Positions 45,137-54,371 of a stretch of DNA of 64,000 nt are shown piece after piece. Numbering within the stretch: position 1 is the first letter of the stretch; the number at the start of each line of letters is the position of its first letter. The notes under the pieces were generated by a model. The model made no database searches. It was not told the origin of the DNA and saw only the letters and a list, made by a program, of their open reading frames with translations. The translations under genes were made by a program, and so were the position numbers. The DNA comes from Spirosoma luteum DSM 19990. GTDB lineage: Bacteria > Bacteroidota > Bacteroidia > Cytophagales > Spirosomataceae. The DNA lies in NCBI RefSeq assembly GCF_000374065.1, contig NZ_KB893245.1, positions 434,001 to 498,000 on the forward strand. The letters are read 5' to 3'.

Positions 45137-46453
45137 ATGAACGAGTCAGAACCCCTGTCACTTGTGTGGCTTCGCCGAGACCTGCGACTGCACGACAATG
45201 CCGCTTTGTATTGTGCCCTCAAAAGTGGGCGGCCTGTAGTGCCCGTTTTCATTTTCGACCGTACCATTCTGGATGATTTGGACGACCGTACGGACCGGCG
45301 GGTGGAGTTTCTGGTGCAGGAAGTCAATCGTCTGCACAACGAGCTTGCCAAAATGGAGTCCACAATCATCGTACGTTATGGGCATCCGGTAGAAGTCTGG
45401 AAAGAACTAATTGAGCAATATTCCATTGGGGAAGTGTTTGCCAACCGCGACTACGAAGTATACGCCAAAGAACGGGATAAGGCCATTGGCGATCTTCTTA
45501 AAGAACACAACATTGGTTTCCAGACCGGTAAAGACCAGACAATTTTTGACCAGGATGAAATCCTGACCGGCAAAAAAACGCCTTATACCGTTTTCACGCC
45601 TTACAGCCGCAAGTGGCACGACAAGCTGGACACGTTCTACCTGAAATCTTACCCTACGGAAGAATACTTCGGCCAGTTCTGGCAAACAAAACCGACACCG
45701 GTTCCTACGTTGACCGATATGGATTTTCAGCCGGTGAAGGAGCCATTTCCGCCCCGTACGGTTCCTGATACACTGTTAGATAACTACGCCAAAACCCGTG
45801 ATTTCCCGGCCTTGCCGGAAAGTACGAGTGAGCTCAGTATGCACCTGCGTTTTGGTACCATCAGCATTCGTGACCTGTCCCGGCAGGCGAAGGAAGCCAG
45901 CAACAAAACATTTTTGAATGAACTATGCTGGCGGGACTTCTATTTTCAGGTGCTTGACCATTTCCCGCACGTAGAGAAAAACTCTTTCCGGCGGCAATAC
46001 GACCAGATTGAATGGCGGAACAATGAAGACGAATTCGATAAATGGTGCCGGGGCGAAACGGGCTACCCCATTGTAGATGCCGGTATGCGCCAACTCAATA
46101 CAATAGGCTGGATGCACAACCGGGTTCGGATGATTACGGCCAGTTTCCTGTGCAAACACCTGCTCATTGACTGGCGGTGGGGTGAGGCTTACTTCGGAAA
46201 AAAACTGCGGGATTACGACCTGTCTGCTAATAATGGCGGCTGGCAGTGGGCAGCCGGGTCAGGCACTGATGCCGCCCCTTACTTTCGGGTCTTTAACCCC
46301 ACGTTGCAGGCGAAAAAGTTCGACCCTGAAAATGAGTATGTGGAGCAATGGGTGCCGGAAGTCAATAAGGGTGACTACCCCAAACCGATGGTTGAGCATA
46401 CAATGGCCCGCCAACGTGCTATTGATACGTACAAAAAGACACTGGCTAAATGA
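45137..46453 (+). CDS. phrB: Deoxyribodipyrimidine photolyase
   Basis: A blue-light DNA repair enzyme, 438 residues, that splits cyclobutane pyrimidine dimers. The N-terminal domain has LVWLRRDLRLHDN at 9-21. The FAD domain carries ELCWRDFYFQVLDHFP near 265-280, GYPIVDAGMRQLNTIGWMHNRVRM near 314-337 and the DYDLSANNGGWQWAAGSG segment near 361-378. These are typical of class I CPD photolyases rather than (6-4) enzymes. An antenna cofactor cannot be assigned by eye. Confidence 0.92.
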   Translation: MNESEPLSLVWLRRDLRLHDNAALYCALKSGRPVVPVFIFDRTILDDLDDRTDRRVEFLVQEVNRLHNELAKMESTIIVRYGHPVEVWKELIEQYSIGEVFANRDYEVYAKERDKAIGDLLKEHNIGFQTGKDQTIFDQDEILTGKKTPYTVFTPYSRKWHDKLDTFYLKSYPTEEYFGQFWQTKPTPVPTLTDMDFQPVKEPFPPRTVPDTLLDNYAKTRDFPALPESTSELSMHLRFGTISIRDLSRQAKEASNKTFLNELCWRDFYFQVLDHFPHVEKNSFRRQYDQIEWRNNEDEFDKWCRGETGYPIVDAGMRQLNTIGWMHNRVRMITASFLCKHLLIDWRWGEAYFGKKLRDYDLSANNGGWQWAAGSGTDAAPYFRVFNPTLQAKKFDPENEYVEQWVPEVNKGDYPKPMVEHTMARQRAIDTYKKTLAK

Positions 46454-46476
46454 AGGTAGCACTGGAACAAACTTGA

Positions 46477-47706
46477 CTACAGCTTCCACTGTACAATCCA
46501 GCCTGGCTCAACCTTTTTTGGGAGTACCAGACCAGCCATACCCGTAACTGGATTCATGCCAAGCAGCGTAAGCGAAATAGGTTTTTTGGTATCGGCTGGA
46601 ATTGCTTTGGTAGCCCGAAGAAACAGATTACCCCGTGCATCTACGTCGTCCACAACAGCATATAGAACATCACCAATTTTTAGAGCATCTTCGCCAATCT
46701 GCACATCTTCTGTCAGCGTAAATGCCCAGCTTTTGCCCACTTTTAAGGGACCGGCTTTAACCAGTTTAGTGGCTACATCTCCTATATAAACCATTGGTTT
46801 GCGGGGTTTGCTTTTCAGCAGTTCTGCCAACAGGCTGTCCACCACGACGGATTCCTTACGTGTGGGACTACCATAGAATGATTCAACGGGTATTCCCTCT
46901 GGTTCAGGTTCGTCTTCCTGAAGCCACCCCATTTTCCGGGCCTGTTCCCGTTCTTTCTCGTAGGCGGTCCCGGCTGAAGCCAGCATAATACCCACTGAAC
47001 CAATGCCGTAGGATGGATTAGTGAATAGTTCTTTCATCGCCAGAATCCGGTAGAGATAATGACCCGTTTCGGCATTCATGGCCATTGTGTAATAATCGCG
47101 CCGGCCTGATTTCGTAATCTTCCGCTGTATCATACCAACGCCCCCATTGTAGGCAGCCGCTACCAGCGTCCAGGAACCCAGCTTGCGGTACAAAAATTTG
47201 ATGTAGGTACAGGCTGCTTCAGTCGATTTCCGAAGGTCGGTACGTTCGTCGTTGCTGGGGGTGATGGAAAGCCCCATATCCTGCGCCGTTTCATCCATAA
47301 ACTGCCAGTAGCCAACTGCCCCCGCCGACGATACCGCATTGGCGCGCCAGTCACTCTCGATGAGCGGGAGATATTTGAAATCGTTGGGAATATTGTGCTT
47401 CTGAAGGATTGGCTCAATAACGGCAAAATGAGGAGCCGAACGGGCTCTCAGGCTATTGATATGCCGGGCGTAGCCCGCGTTACTGGCCAGGGCAAAAGCC
47501 AGTTTAGCCGAAACATCGCCCTGTTCAGTTGGTACAGCTTCTCCACAGAAATGCAGCCTGTTTGGGCCAGTCGATACGCGGGACTGATAGGTTGCCTGGT
47601 GAAACTGCTTGTTTTTTTTGGAGGGTATTCTCTGGGCACTGGCTGAAACAAAAAGTAGCAGGTGAATCAGCGTTAGTACGGTTGTGCTTGTTGGAGATAA
47701 AGTCAA
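46477..47706 (-). CDS. Lytic transglycosylase paralogue 1
   Basis: A 409-residue exported murein hydrolase of the SLT/GH23 type, which cuts glycan strands to leave 1,6-anhydro ends. The signal peptide is at 1-24. A short conserved motif FCGEAVP (53-59) precedes the catalytic domain, where E117 in PLIESDW is the expected acid and GAVGYWQFMDETAQDMGL and AAAYNGG follow. From about residue 300 comes a second domain (GKSWAFTLTEDVQIGEDAL, VLYAVVDDVDARGNLFLRATK, ending GWIVQWKL) shared only with paralogue 2. There is no LysM repeat, unlike MltD. Confidence 0.88.
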   Translation of the reverse strand: MTLSPTSTTVLTLIHLLLFVSASAQRIPSKKNKQFHQATYQSRVSTGPNRLHFCGEAVPTEQGDVSAKLAFALASNAGYARHINSLRARSAPHFAVIEPILQKHNIPNDFKYLPLIESDWRANAVSSAGAVGYWQFMDETAQDMGLSITPSNDERTDLRKSTEAACTYIKFLYRKLGSWTLVAAAYNGGVGMIQRKITKSGRRDYYTMAMNAETGHYLYRILAMKELFTNPSYGIGSVGIMLASAGTAYEKEREQARKMGWLQEDEPEPEGIPVESFYGSPTRKESVVVDSLLAELLKSKPRKPMVYIGDVATKLVKAGPLKVGKSWAFTLTEDVQIGEDALKIGDVLYAVVDDVDARGNLFLRATKAIPADTKKPISLTLLGMNPVTGMAGLVLPKKVEPGWIVQWKL

Positions 47707-47763
47707 AACTAAGATTGATGGTCAGACGATTGGACAACGAACCGACCTCATGGTTTAGTTCGG

Positions 47764-49002
47764 TTATAAGGTTTTCCAGGTAAGGATCCACCCTTCTTTC
47801 ACCTGGTTCACGTCGGGTAGCTTGATGCCAATGCGGCCGGTAGATGCATCAATAGCCGACAATGACAGGTTGTAGGTGTACTTTTCACTGGTCGAGTATA
47901 ACTTATCGGCACGCAGGTATACTTTGCCCGTTTTTGGATCAATGTCTTCCACCACGGCGTACAGAATATCACCTTCTTCCACCGCTCTTCCATCGGCCAT
48001 ACCGTTTCGGGTGAGGTGAAATACCCAGATTTTTCCTCGCTGCACATCCCCTGCTTCCCATAGCCGGGCCTTGATGCCCTCCCGAAAAACATCCGCAGCA
48101 TTGGGGAGTGGAATATCCTCCGGTTGGTCGGGGGTTGGATGTAGTACCTCGCCAGCGGTAGCACTGACCGCTACCTGGGTTGCCTCATTCAACACAACTT
48201 CTGGCAGTAATACCTCTCCCTCGTCAGGCTCAGCATCCGGGTTAAGCGGTTCGCTCAGATACGCCATCATCTGTTCGGGAATAAGATGCTGGTAGGCCCC
48301 GGAGTTAGAGAAAAGTTCTTTAAACGCCAGAATGCGATACAGGTACTTGCCCGTTTCGGCGTTTAGGCGCAGGTAATAATAGTCGTGTTGCTGCTGTCGG
48401 CGAATGTTGGAGAGTAGTGCGCCGATACCGTTATTGTAAGCTGCTGCGGCCAGGGTCCAGGAGCCTAGTTGCGTGTGAAGCCACCGCAGATACCGACAGG
48501 CGGCATTGGTGGATTTAATCAAATTCTTTCGTTCGTCATTCCCCGGCTTTATGGACAAGCCCAGTTCACGGGCGGTAGCGGGCATAAACTGCCAGTAGCC
48601 AACGGCTCCCTTTGGCGACACCGCCATACCTTTAAGCGCACTTTCAACCAGAGGCAGGTACTTGAAATCCAGCGGTATGTGATGGCGGGCCAGAATAGGC
48701 TCAATGATGGGGAAAAACACAGCCGCCCGTCGCCTAATCAGGTACAGAGCCTGGTTCTCGGTCGTGTTTCTTACTAATGCCGTCACCAAACGGCGTGCTA
48801 CGGCTTCTTCATGCAGGGGGACCGATTCGCCACAAAAATAGACCGGCGGCAACAAACGGGTCAGACCTGGCCCCACAGTGGGAATTGGTGCAATTTTAGG
48901 TATGAGTGGCCCGTCTGCCAAAGCAGGCAACAGATAGGTTGGTGCCGATGCCGCAGCCACAACTAATCCAGCCGTCAGTGAAAGTGAGGCTATTATGTGC
49001 AT
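47764..49002 (-). CDS. Lytic transglycosylase paralogue 2
   Basis: The middle copy of three, 412 residues. It has a signal peptide (MHIIASLSLTAGLVVAAASA), FCGESVP at 56-62, and the SLT domain with catalytic E120 in PLVESALKG, followed by GAVGYWQFMPATARELGL and AAAYNNGIGA. The C-terminal domain from about 300 parallels paralogue 1 (GKIWVFHLTRNGMADGRAV, ILYAVVEDIDPKTGKVYLRADK, ending GWILTWKTL), with a Pro/Glu-rich linker before it. It lies 57 bases upstream of paralogue 1. Confidence 0.88.
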   Translation of the reverse strand: MHIIASLSLTAGLVVAAASAPTYLLPALADGPLIPKIAPIPTVGPGLTRLLPPVYFCGESVPLHEEAVARRLVTALVRNTTENQALYLIRRRAAVFFPIIEPILARHHIPLDFKYLPLVESALKGMAVSPKGAVGYWQFMPATARELGLSIKPGNDERKNLIKSTNAACRYLRWLHTQLGSWTLAAAAYNNGIGALLSNIRRQQQHDYYYLRLNAETGKYLYRILAFKELFSNSGAYQHLIPEQMMAYLSEPLNPDAEPDEGEVLLPEVVLNEATQVAVSATAGEVLHPTPDQPEDIPLPNAADVFREGIKARLWEAGDVQRGKIWVFHLTRNGMADGRAVEEGDILYAVVEDIDPKTGKVYLRADKLYSTSEKYTYNLSLSAIDASTGRIGIKLPDVNQVKEGWILTWKTL

Positions 49003-49104
49003 GAAAAAAGAAGTAAAAATAGCTTATGGGTTCAAATTTTTAGACTTCTTTCTTAATCTCCGGTAACATGATGGAGTTAGTATTATTTATTATGTGGTAG
49101 CTAA

Positions 49105-49140
49105 ACAAAAAGAAAAGGCTACCCGGTAAAAGCAGCCTTT
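49105..49140 (-). terminator. Intrinsic terminator of lytic transglycosylase paralogue 3
   Basis: On the minus strand AAAGGCT (49134-49140) pairs with AGCCTTT (49114-49120), followed by TTTTCTTTTTG. It ends the transcript of paralogue 3, so paralogue 2 probably has its own promoter between this hairpin and 49002. Confidence 0.7.
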
Positions 49141-49241
49141 CAAACGTATACGAACATAGTGGCTCTATTACCAGAGTAATCCAGTAATAGGAATGGCATA
49201 GAGTGTAAGAACGAAGGCCTATCTGGCTAGTTGTGAGGAGA

Positions 49242-50336
49242 TTAAAGCCAATCCCAGAAGTGAACTGGCCGGATGCCCCGCCCTTTTTTCCAGGGCGGTA
49301 TCCGCGGCCGACGGAAGCGAAGAATCATCAGACCCATCATTAATTTTTGAATAGGCAGATGTGTACCGTGTTGCTCCAAATCAGAAACAGGGGCATTTGG
49401 GGTCTTTTGGGTGGCAGTGGCATGGGCAATCAGTTGCTCCGAATCAGACAGCGTTTTGGTTAGTGCTGTATTAGGACGCGGTCCCCAATTGGGAGCAGCG
49501 TAGTCTTCGTCAATCAACTCAATTGTTGGTGAGTCCTTAATCTTTTTGGGTTGGGCCAGTGGCTTGTTCCAGCTGGGAAGTGGCTTGGTTAATTCCGCAA
49601 TCGTTGAGCCACTCAAAAGCTGCGCATACTGCCGGGGGTTGGTGAGCAATTCTTTAAATGCCAGAATCCGAAACAGGTAGTGGCTTGTTTCGCGGTGCAG
49701 CCGGAGTCGAAAATAATTCGTCTGGCCCTGTTGCTTCATTTTGTGCCGAACGTGGTTGATACCGCCATTATAAGCAGCAGCTACCAGGGTCCAGGAGCCT
49801 AATTCACCGTATAACTGGTGCAAGTGATGGCAAACTGCTACGGTCGACTTTTCCAAATCGAAGCGTTCATCTACTTCACTGTTTACAATGAGACCCAAAT
49901 CGCGGGCGGTACCGGGCATAATTTGCCAGTAGCCCGCGGCTCCTTTGTAGGAAACGCTGCGGCTATCCAGGGCACTTTCTGCCAGAGGCATAAAACGAAA
50001 GTCGCGGGGAATTTTATGTTTACGAAGAATGGGGTCGATGATTCTGAAAAACTCCGAAGCGCGTGAGCGGAGGTCAAGCAAAAACTCCTGTTCAGCTCCG
50101 TACGTACGCAGTGTTTGCACCCACCGGAGCGAAACCCGTTTTTCGTTGATCGGTACTTCTTCTCCGCAAAAGTAAACGGGAAATATACGCTTCGTTGAAT
50201 CGACAACCAATAATTGGGGCGTATCTAACGGGTTCTCATAGGCAATAATCCGACTCGTATCTGCTTCGAAAGCAGGTGCTGCCAAAACCGGTGAAACAGC
50301 GGCCATGAGCAGACATAAACTAACTTCTTTTATCAA
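49242..50336 (-). CDS. Lytic transglycosylase paralogue 3, lacking the C-terminal domain
   Basis: The third copy, about 364 residues from a TTG at 50336 that gives the signal peptide IKEVSLCLLMAAVSPVLAAPA; an ATG at 50306 would shorten it, and an ATG at 50402 would translate through a hairpin. It has FCGEEVP at 56-62 and the SLT domain with E120 in PLAESALDS, GAAGYWQIMPGTARDLGL and AAAYNGGINH. After about residue 250 the sequence diverges: the beta domain of the other two copies is missing, replaced by a Pro/Thr-rich linker and a short basic end (RFRRPRIPPWKKGRGIRPVHFW). Confidence 0.85.
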   Translation of the reverse strand: MIKEVSLCLLMAAVSPVLAAPAFEADTSRIIAYENPLDTPQLLVVDSTKRIFPVYFCGEEVPINEKRVSLRWVQTLRTYGAEQEFLLDLRSRASEFFRIIDPILRKHKIPRDFRFMPLAESALDSRSVSYKGAAGYWQIMPGTARDLGLIVNSEVDERFDLEKSTVAVCHHLHQLYGELGSWTLVAAAYNGGINHVRHKMKQQGQTNYFRLRLHRETSHYLFRILAFKELLTNPRQYAQLLSGSTIAELTKPLPSWNKPLAQPKKIKDSPTIELIDEDYAAPNWGPRPNTALTKTLSDSEQLIAHATATQKTPNAPVSDLEQHGTHLPIQKLMMGLMILRFRRPRIPPWKKGRGIRPVHFWDWL

Positions 50337-50368
50337 AATAACCGATCTTTTTGTCTGGTATAAACATA

Positions 50369-50399
50369 GACAAACCCGCACTGTCGTAACGGGTTTGTC
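50369..50399 (-). promoter_or_regulatory. Hairpin in the leader of lytic transglycosylase paralogue 3
   Basis: GACAAACCCG (50369-50378) pairs with CGGGTTTGTC (50390-50399). It lies about 30-60 bases before the preferred start codon on the minus strand and would be in the 5' leader. No U-run follows. Confidence 0.4.
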
Positions 50400-50488
50400 C
50401 AAACTCTATAAGACAAATAAAGGTCATTTATTGGTATATACCAAACAATTTCTAAAAATTATCCAACGGTAACCCGTAAAATAGGATT

Positions 50489-52615
50489 TTATGTTTGTGA
50501 GAGGCCCATTACCAGGGTCAGTTTACCATAATCGTATTTACCCTCAAAATAGTCGAACAGGGGCTTTAAACGGCCTTCTTCAAGCCCTGCCACGCCTATG
50601 GCCTGCTCAATTTCCCGCCGTTCGGCGGGGGTGATGAGAGTGGATAAATCAATGGTGTAGCCTGCTTTGGAAAGCTGTACCAAATGGCTCGCTACGGAGC
50701 CAGTAGTGAGTTGTCGCTCGGCGGCAATCTCCTGCATAGTCATCCCGGTATTGTACAAGTCCAGGGTAATCAACTGCGTAGAGCCTTTGGGCTTCTCGCC
50801 CGACTGGACCCGCTCCCGCACGTAGTCGAGAATGACGTCCAGAAATTTCCTGCCAAACAGCTGAAGTTTGCGTTCGCCTACCCCGCTCACATTACGCAGG
50901 GCATCGGGCGTGGTTGGCCGCTGACGGGCCATGTCTTCCAGGGTTGTATCGGTGAAGACAACGTAGGCGGGCACATTCTGCTCGTCGGCTACCTGCTTGC
51001 GCAGTGTCCGTAACCGCTCGAACAAATCGTCGCGCTGGGTCTCGGTTTTAGCCTTTGTTTTTTCAACTACTGGTTTTGGAGCATCGTCGGGCCGGACTAG
51101 GCTGATGGTCTTTCCGCCAAATAACACCTGGTCGGCCAGAATACCCCGACGCAGGGCGTAGTGCTGGTCGTAAGCAATTTCAATGACGCCGATATTAATC
51201 AACTGGTGCAGGTAACTTCGCCAGTCTTCAAAGCGTAAATCACGCCCGGCTCCGTAGGTTTTTACTTGGTCGTAACCGCCCTGAATAACCTGCTGGCTAC
51301 GCGAGCCCCGCAGGATATCAATCAATAAATTCATCGGCACTCGCTCGCCCGTACGGATAATAGCCGACAGGGCTTTCTGGGCCAGCACAGTACCGTCAAA
51401 CGTAATACGAGGGTCCCGGCAAACGTCGCAGTTGCCGCAGGGTTCGGGTAACTCTTCCGAGAAATAGGAAAGCAGTATCTGACGGCGGCAGGTGTGCGCA
51501 TCGGCGTACTGCTGCATCCGTTCCAGCTTGGCCAGCTGAAGGCCGAGGTTAGCCGGACTGTTTTCGGCCAGCATCTCTTTATACGTAGCCACATCGGCGA
51601 AGCTATAAAACAGAACCGTTTGGGCGGCTGCTCCATCACGCCCTGCCCGCCCAATTTCCTGATAGAAACTCTCGATGTTTTTGGGCATGTTGTAATGAAT
51701 CACCCACCGCACGTTGGACTTGTCGATGCCCATCCCAAACGCAATGGTCGCACACATAATCCGAACATCATCGCGCAGGAAAGCTTCCTGCGTTTTGGCC
51801 CGGTCGGTGGGATCCATTTTAGCGTGGTAGAAAGCCGCGCTAAACCCTTTCTCCTGCAATTTAGCGGCCAGCGATTCGGTCGATTTCCGACTCAGGCAAT
51901 AGATGATGCCCGAGGTATCGGGTTTTTGCTGAAGCAGCCGAAGAATCTGCTGAATCCGGTTCTGGCCCGGCAGCACCTGCAAGCTCAGGTTTTTTCGGTT
52001 GAACGAATCCAGAAAGATGGCCGGGTCGTTCATGCCGAGCCGGGTAGCAATGTCATGTCGGGTAAGTTTATCGGCGGTGGCCGTCAGCGCAATAGTTGGA
52101 ATGGCTGGAAACTGCTCTTTCAGGATATGCAGTTGCGTGTATTCCGGCCTGAAATCGTGCCCCCAGGAGGAAATACAGTGTGCTTCGTCAATGGCAAAGA
52201 GCGAGATAGTCGTTCGCCGGAGGAAATCCATGAAGGACGTCGTCAGGAGTTTTTCGGGCGAAACGTACAGTAGTTTAAGTTTTCCGCTGAGGCAATCGTC
52301 CTCAATATCACGCTGTTCGCGGCTGGTTTGGGTACTGTTGTAGAAAGCCGCCTTGATACCGTTCATGTGGAGCGCGTTGACCTGGTCTTTCATCAGCGCA
52401 ATCAGGGGCGATACCACTACCGTCAGGCCGGGTAGCATGAGAGCCGGAATCTGAAAGCATACCGATTTCCCTCCTCCTGTGGGCATGAGCACTACCGTAT
52501 CGCGCCCACTCAGAATCGACTGGATAATGGCTTCCTGCGTAGGCCGAAAGCGGTCGTAGCCATAATAACGTTTAAGGTAGTCAGCGGGTGTTTGGGTCAA
52601 TTGGGTACCAAGCAT
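50489..52615 (-). CDS. recQ: ATP-dependent DNA helicase RecQ
   Basis: A 3'-5' DNA helicase for recombination and stalled-fork repair. It has 708 residues from the ATG at 52615. Motifs are the Walker A LMPTGGGKS near 43-51, SPLIALMKDQV, DEAHCISSWGHDFRPEY near 137-153, and the helicase C-terminal QEIGRAGRDG near 320. A four-cysteine zinc site with CGNCDVCRD follows near 373-381, then the RQC winged helix and an HRDC domain (about 520-600). The final about 100 residues form another small helical, helix-turn-helix-like region (TMQEIAAERQLTTGSVASHL). Confidence 0.94.
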   Translation of the reverse strand: MLGTQLTQTPADYLKRYYGYDRFRPTQEAIIQSILSGRDTVVLMPTGGGKSVCFQIPALMLPGLTVVVSPLIALMKDQVNALHMNGIKAAFYNSTQTSREQRDIEDDCLSGKLKLLYVSPEKLLTTSFMDFLRRTTISLFAIDEAHCISSWGHDFRPEYTQLHILKEQFPAIPTIALTATADKLTRHDIATRLGMNDPAIFLDSFNRKNLSLQVLPGQNRIQQILRLLQQKPDTSGIIYCLSRKSTESLAAKLQEKGFSAAFYHAKMDPTDRAKTQEAFLRDDVRIMCATIAFGMGIDKSNVRWVIHYNMPKNIESFYQEIGRAGRDGAAAQTVLFYSFADVATYKEMLAENSPANLGLQLAKLERMQQYADAHTCRRQILLSYFSEELPEPCGNCDVCRDPRITFDGTVLAQKALSAIIRTGERVPMNLLIDILRGSRSQQVIQGGYDQVKTYGAGRDLRFEDWRSYLHQLINIGVIEIAYDQHYALRRGILADQVLFGGKTISLVRPDDAPKPVVEKTKAKTETQRDDLFERLRTLRKQVADEQNVPAYVVFTDTTLEDMARQRPTTPDALRNVSGVGERKLQLFGRKFLDVILDYVRERVQSGEKPKGSTQLITLDLYNTGMTMQEIAAERQLTTGSVASHLVQLSKAGYTIDLSTLITPAERREIEQAIGVAGLEEGRLKPLFDYFEGKYDYGKLTLVMGLSQT

Positions 52616-52826
52616 CAAGGTTGTTCGGAAGAATTTATGCGTCGATACGCGTGATGGCGGATGGTGCACGCTAACTGGCTGTGCCTGATGGCCGTTTTGT
52701 TAATTACCAGCCTATCAAATTTAAGCAGAATTTAAGTTATTTTTAGTAAAAAATTCGTGATTTTTTGCTCATCTTTCCGTCTCAAGTTCCTAATATTTTC
52801 GTACCATAAACCCCAATCCAATTTTC

Positions 52827-53435
52827 ATGAGAAAGCCCCTTTTGATGTGTTGCCTCGCCATCAGCCTGTTGATGGCTGTTGATGGTATTGCTCAGGAAAC
52901 CAAACCGTCGCCGAGCAAAGCCAAAAAAGAATTGAAAGCAGAGAATGCTTCGGCTAAAGCAGCCGCAAAAGCCGAAACGAAAGCGGCAAAGGACGCAGTT
53001 AAAGCAACCAAAGCCGACGTAAAAGCAACGGCCGATGCTTCTGCCGATGCCGCAAAGAAAGCTGCGATGAACGACCGGATGGCGGCCGCCCGTGCCGCAA
53101 AAACGGCCAAGAAGGACATGGCCAATGCCGCAGCAACGACCACGACTAGTACCAAAATGGATAAGGTGACCAAAAGAACGGATAAGATGACCGATAATGC
53201 CGGGATGAAAGATGACAGGATGAATAAGTCGGCCACAATGGAAAAAACGACCAAAGTAACAAAGGCATCAAAGCCTGTTATGAAGGAAGAGAAAGCCACG
53301 CCTGCTGATTACAAAGCCCCTGTTGACCGCTCGAAAAAGGGCCCTAATGGAGAAGCCGTTATGACAGGCCCACGTGGGGGTAAGTATTACATCAACAAAA
53401 ATGGAAACAAGACGTATGTAAGTGGTGTAAACTAA
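52827..53435 (+). CDS. Secreted Lys/Ala-rich protein with PBCV-type basic adaptor motif
   Basis: A 202-residue exported protein. The signal peptide is MRKPLLMCCLAISLLMAVDGIAQ. Residues 30-150 are of very low complexity, dominated by Lys, Ala, Asp and Thr with an irregular KAxKAD pattern, like histone H1 or LEA proteins, and probably form a long charged helix. The C-terminal part, about 165-198, contains GPNGEAVMTGPRGGKYYINK followed by NGNKTYV, matching the small basic adaptor domain first described in chlorella-virus proteins and also found in bacteria. Function is unknown; it might bind nucleic acid, polysaccharide or the cell envelope. Confidence 0.7.
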   Translation: MRKPLLMCCLAISLLMAVDGIAQETKPSPSKAKKELKAENASAKAAAKAETKAAKDAVKATKADVKATADASADAAKKAAMNDRMAAARAAKTAKKDMANAAATTTTSTKMDKVTKRTDKMTDNAGMKDDRMNKSATMEKTTKVTKASKPVMKEEKATPADYKAPVDRSKKGPNGEAVMTGPRGGKYYINKNGNKTYVSGVN

Positions 53436-53451
53436 CGGGTTCTTTTTCTTT

Positions 53452-53506
53452 CCACCAATAAGCAGCGGGACCCGGTTTTAGACCGGGTCCCGCTGCTTAT
53501 TGGTGG
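53452..53506. terminator. Very long perfect inverted repeat after the Lys/Ala-rich gene
   Basis: A perfect 25-bp stem (53452-53476 with 53482-53506) has a 5-base loop, starting 16 bases after the stop codon. The inner part is G+C-rich (GCAGCGGGACCCGG). There is no U-run after it. It is the longest of several such hairpins in the window. The rest of the gap to 53701 shows no clear feature. Confidence 0.65.
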
Positions 53507-53701
53507 CATTCACTAACGTTGAAATCACCGCCAAAAGTGCATATCAGAAAGTTAATCCCGGTTGATTTTACGTTGTAGTTCAGGCCAGGATTAGATAATT
53601 GGACTACTATAATTTCTTTATGAGTAGCCTATTTGGATGCTGCCGGACGACCCGGTACATTTATCGGATTCGATAGTATAAACTGCCACGGCAATCAGCC
53701 T

Positions 53702-54364
53702 ATGAAAATAAGAGCCATTATAACCGGCGCTACCGGCATGGTAGGGGAAGGGGTGTTGCACGAATGTCTGAACGATGCTAACGTTGAACAGGTGCTGGTT
53801 ATCAACCGGAAACCGGGTGGGGTGTCGCACCCTAAACTACGCGAAATCATCCACGCTGATTTTTTCAATCTGACATCCATTGAGAGCCAGTTGAGCGGTT
53901 ACAACGCCTGTTTTTTCTGCCTGGGTGTATCATCCGTGGGCATGAAAGAACCGGAATACCGTCAACTCACGTATGACCTGACCCTGCATCTAGCCCAGAT
54001 GCTGGCAAAACTAAATCCAGATATGACATTTTGTTACGTTTCCGGCACGGGTACCGACAGCACCGAGCAGGGTAGTAGCATGTGGGCCAGGGTAAAAGGC
54101 GAAACCGAAAATGCCCTCCTGCGGCTACCGTTCAAAAAAGCCTATATGTTCAGACCGGGATTTATGAAACCCACCCCTGGTCTGAAAAACGTGAAGAGTT
54201 ATTACAAGTTTATCGCCTGGATTTACCCCATTGGCCGGGCACTTTTCCCCGCTGGCTTTTCCACGTTGCAGGAACTGGCGCTCGCCATGATTAAGTCGGT
54301 TAGCCTGGGCTATGAAAAACCGGTACTGGAGGTGAAAGATATTGTTGCGCTGGCCAAACGATAA
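53702..54364 (+). CDS. NAD(P)-binding atypical SDR, TIP30-like
   Basis: A 220-residue Rossmann-fold protein with ITGATGMVGEGVLHECL at the N-terminus and CFFCLGVSSVGMKEPEYRQ in the middle, features of the short epimerase-like group that includes HTATIP2/TIP30 and YbjT-type proteins. No canonical YxxxK is obvious; the Ser-Gly-Thr-Gly segment CYVSGTGTDS and VKGETENALLRLPF occupy that area. Such proteins may bind NADPH without catalysing a known reaction. The pseudouridine synthase gene starts 7 bases after it. Confidence 0.78.
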   Translation: MKIRAIITGATGMVGEGVLHECLNDANVEQVLVINRKPGGVSHPKLREIIHADFFNLTSIESQLSGYNACFFCLGVSSVGMKEPEYRQLTYDLTLHLAQMLAKLNPDMTFCYVSGTGTDSTEQGSSMWARVKGETENALLRLPFKKAYMFRPGFMKPTPGLKNVKSYYKFIAWIYPIGRALFPAGFSTLQELALAMIKSVSLGYEKPVLEVKDIVALAKR

Positions 54365-54371
54365 CGGATAC

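Noticed and set aside
51494..52273. Antisense open frame of about 259 codons inside recQ
   Set aside because: Opposite the conserved helicase core; the sequence has no recognisable domain.
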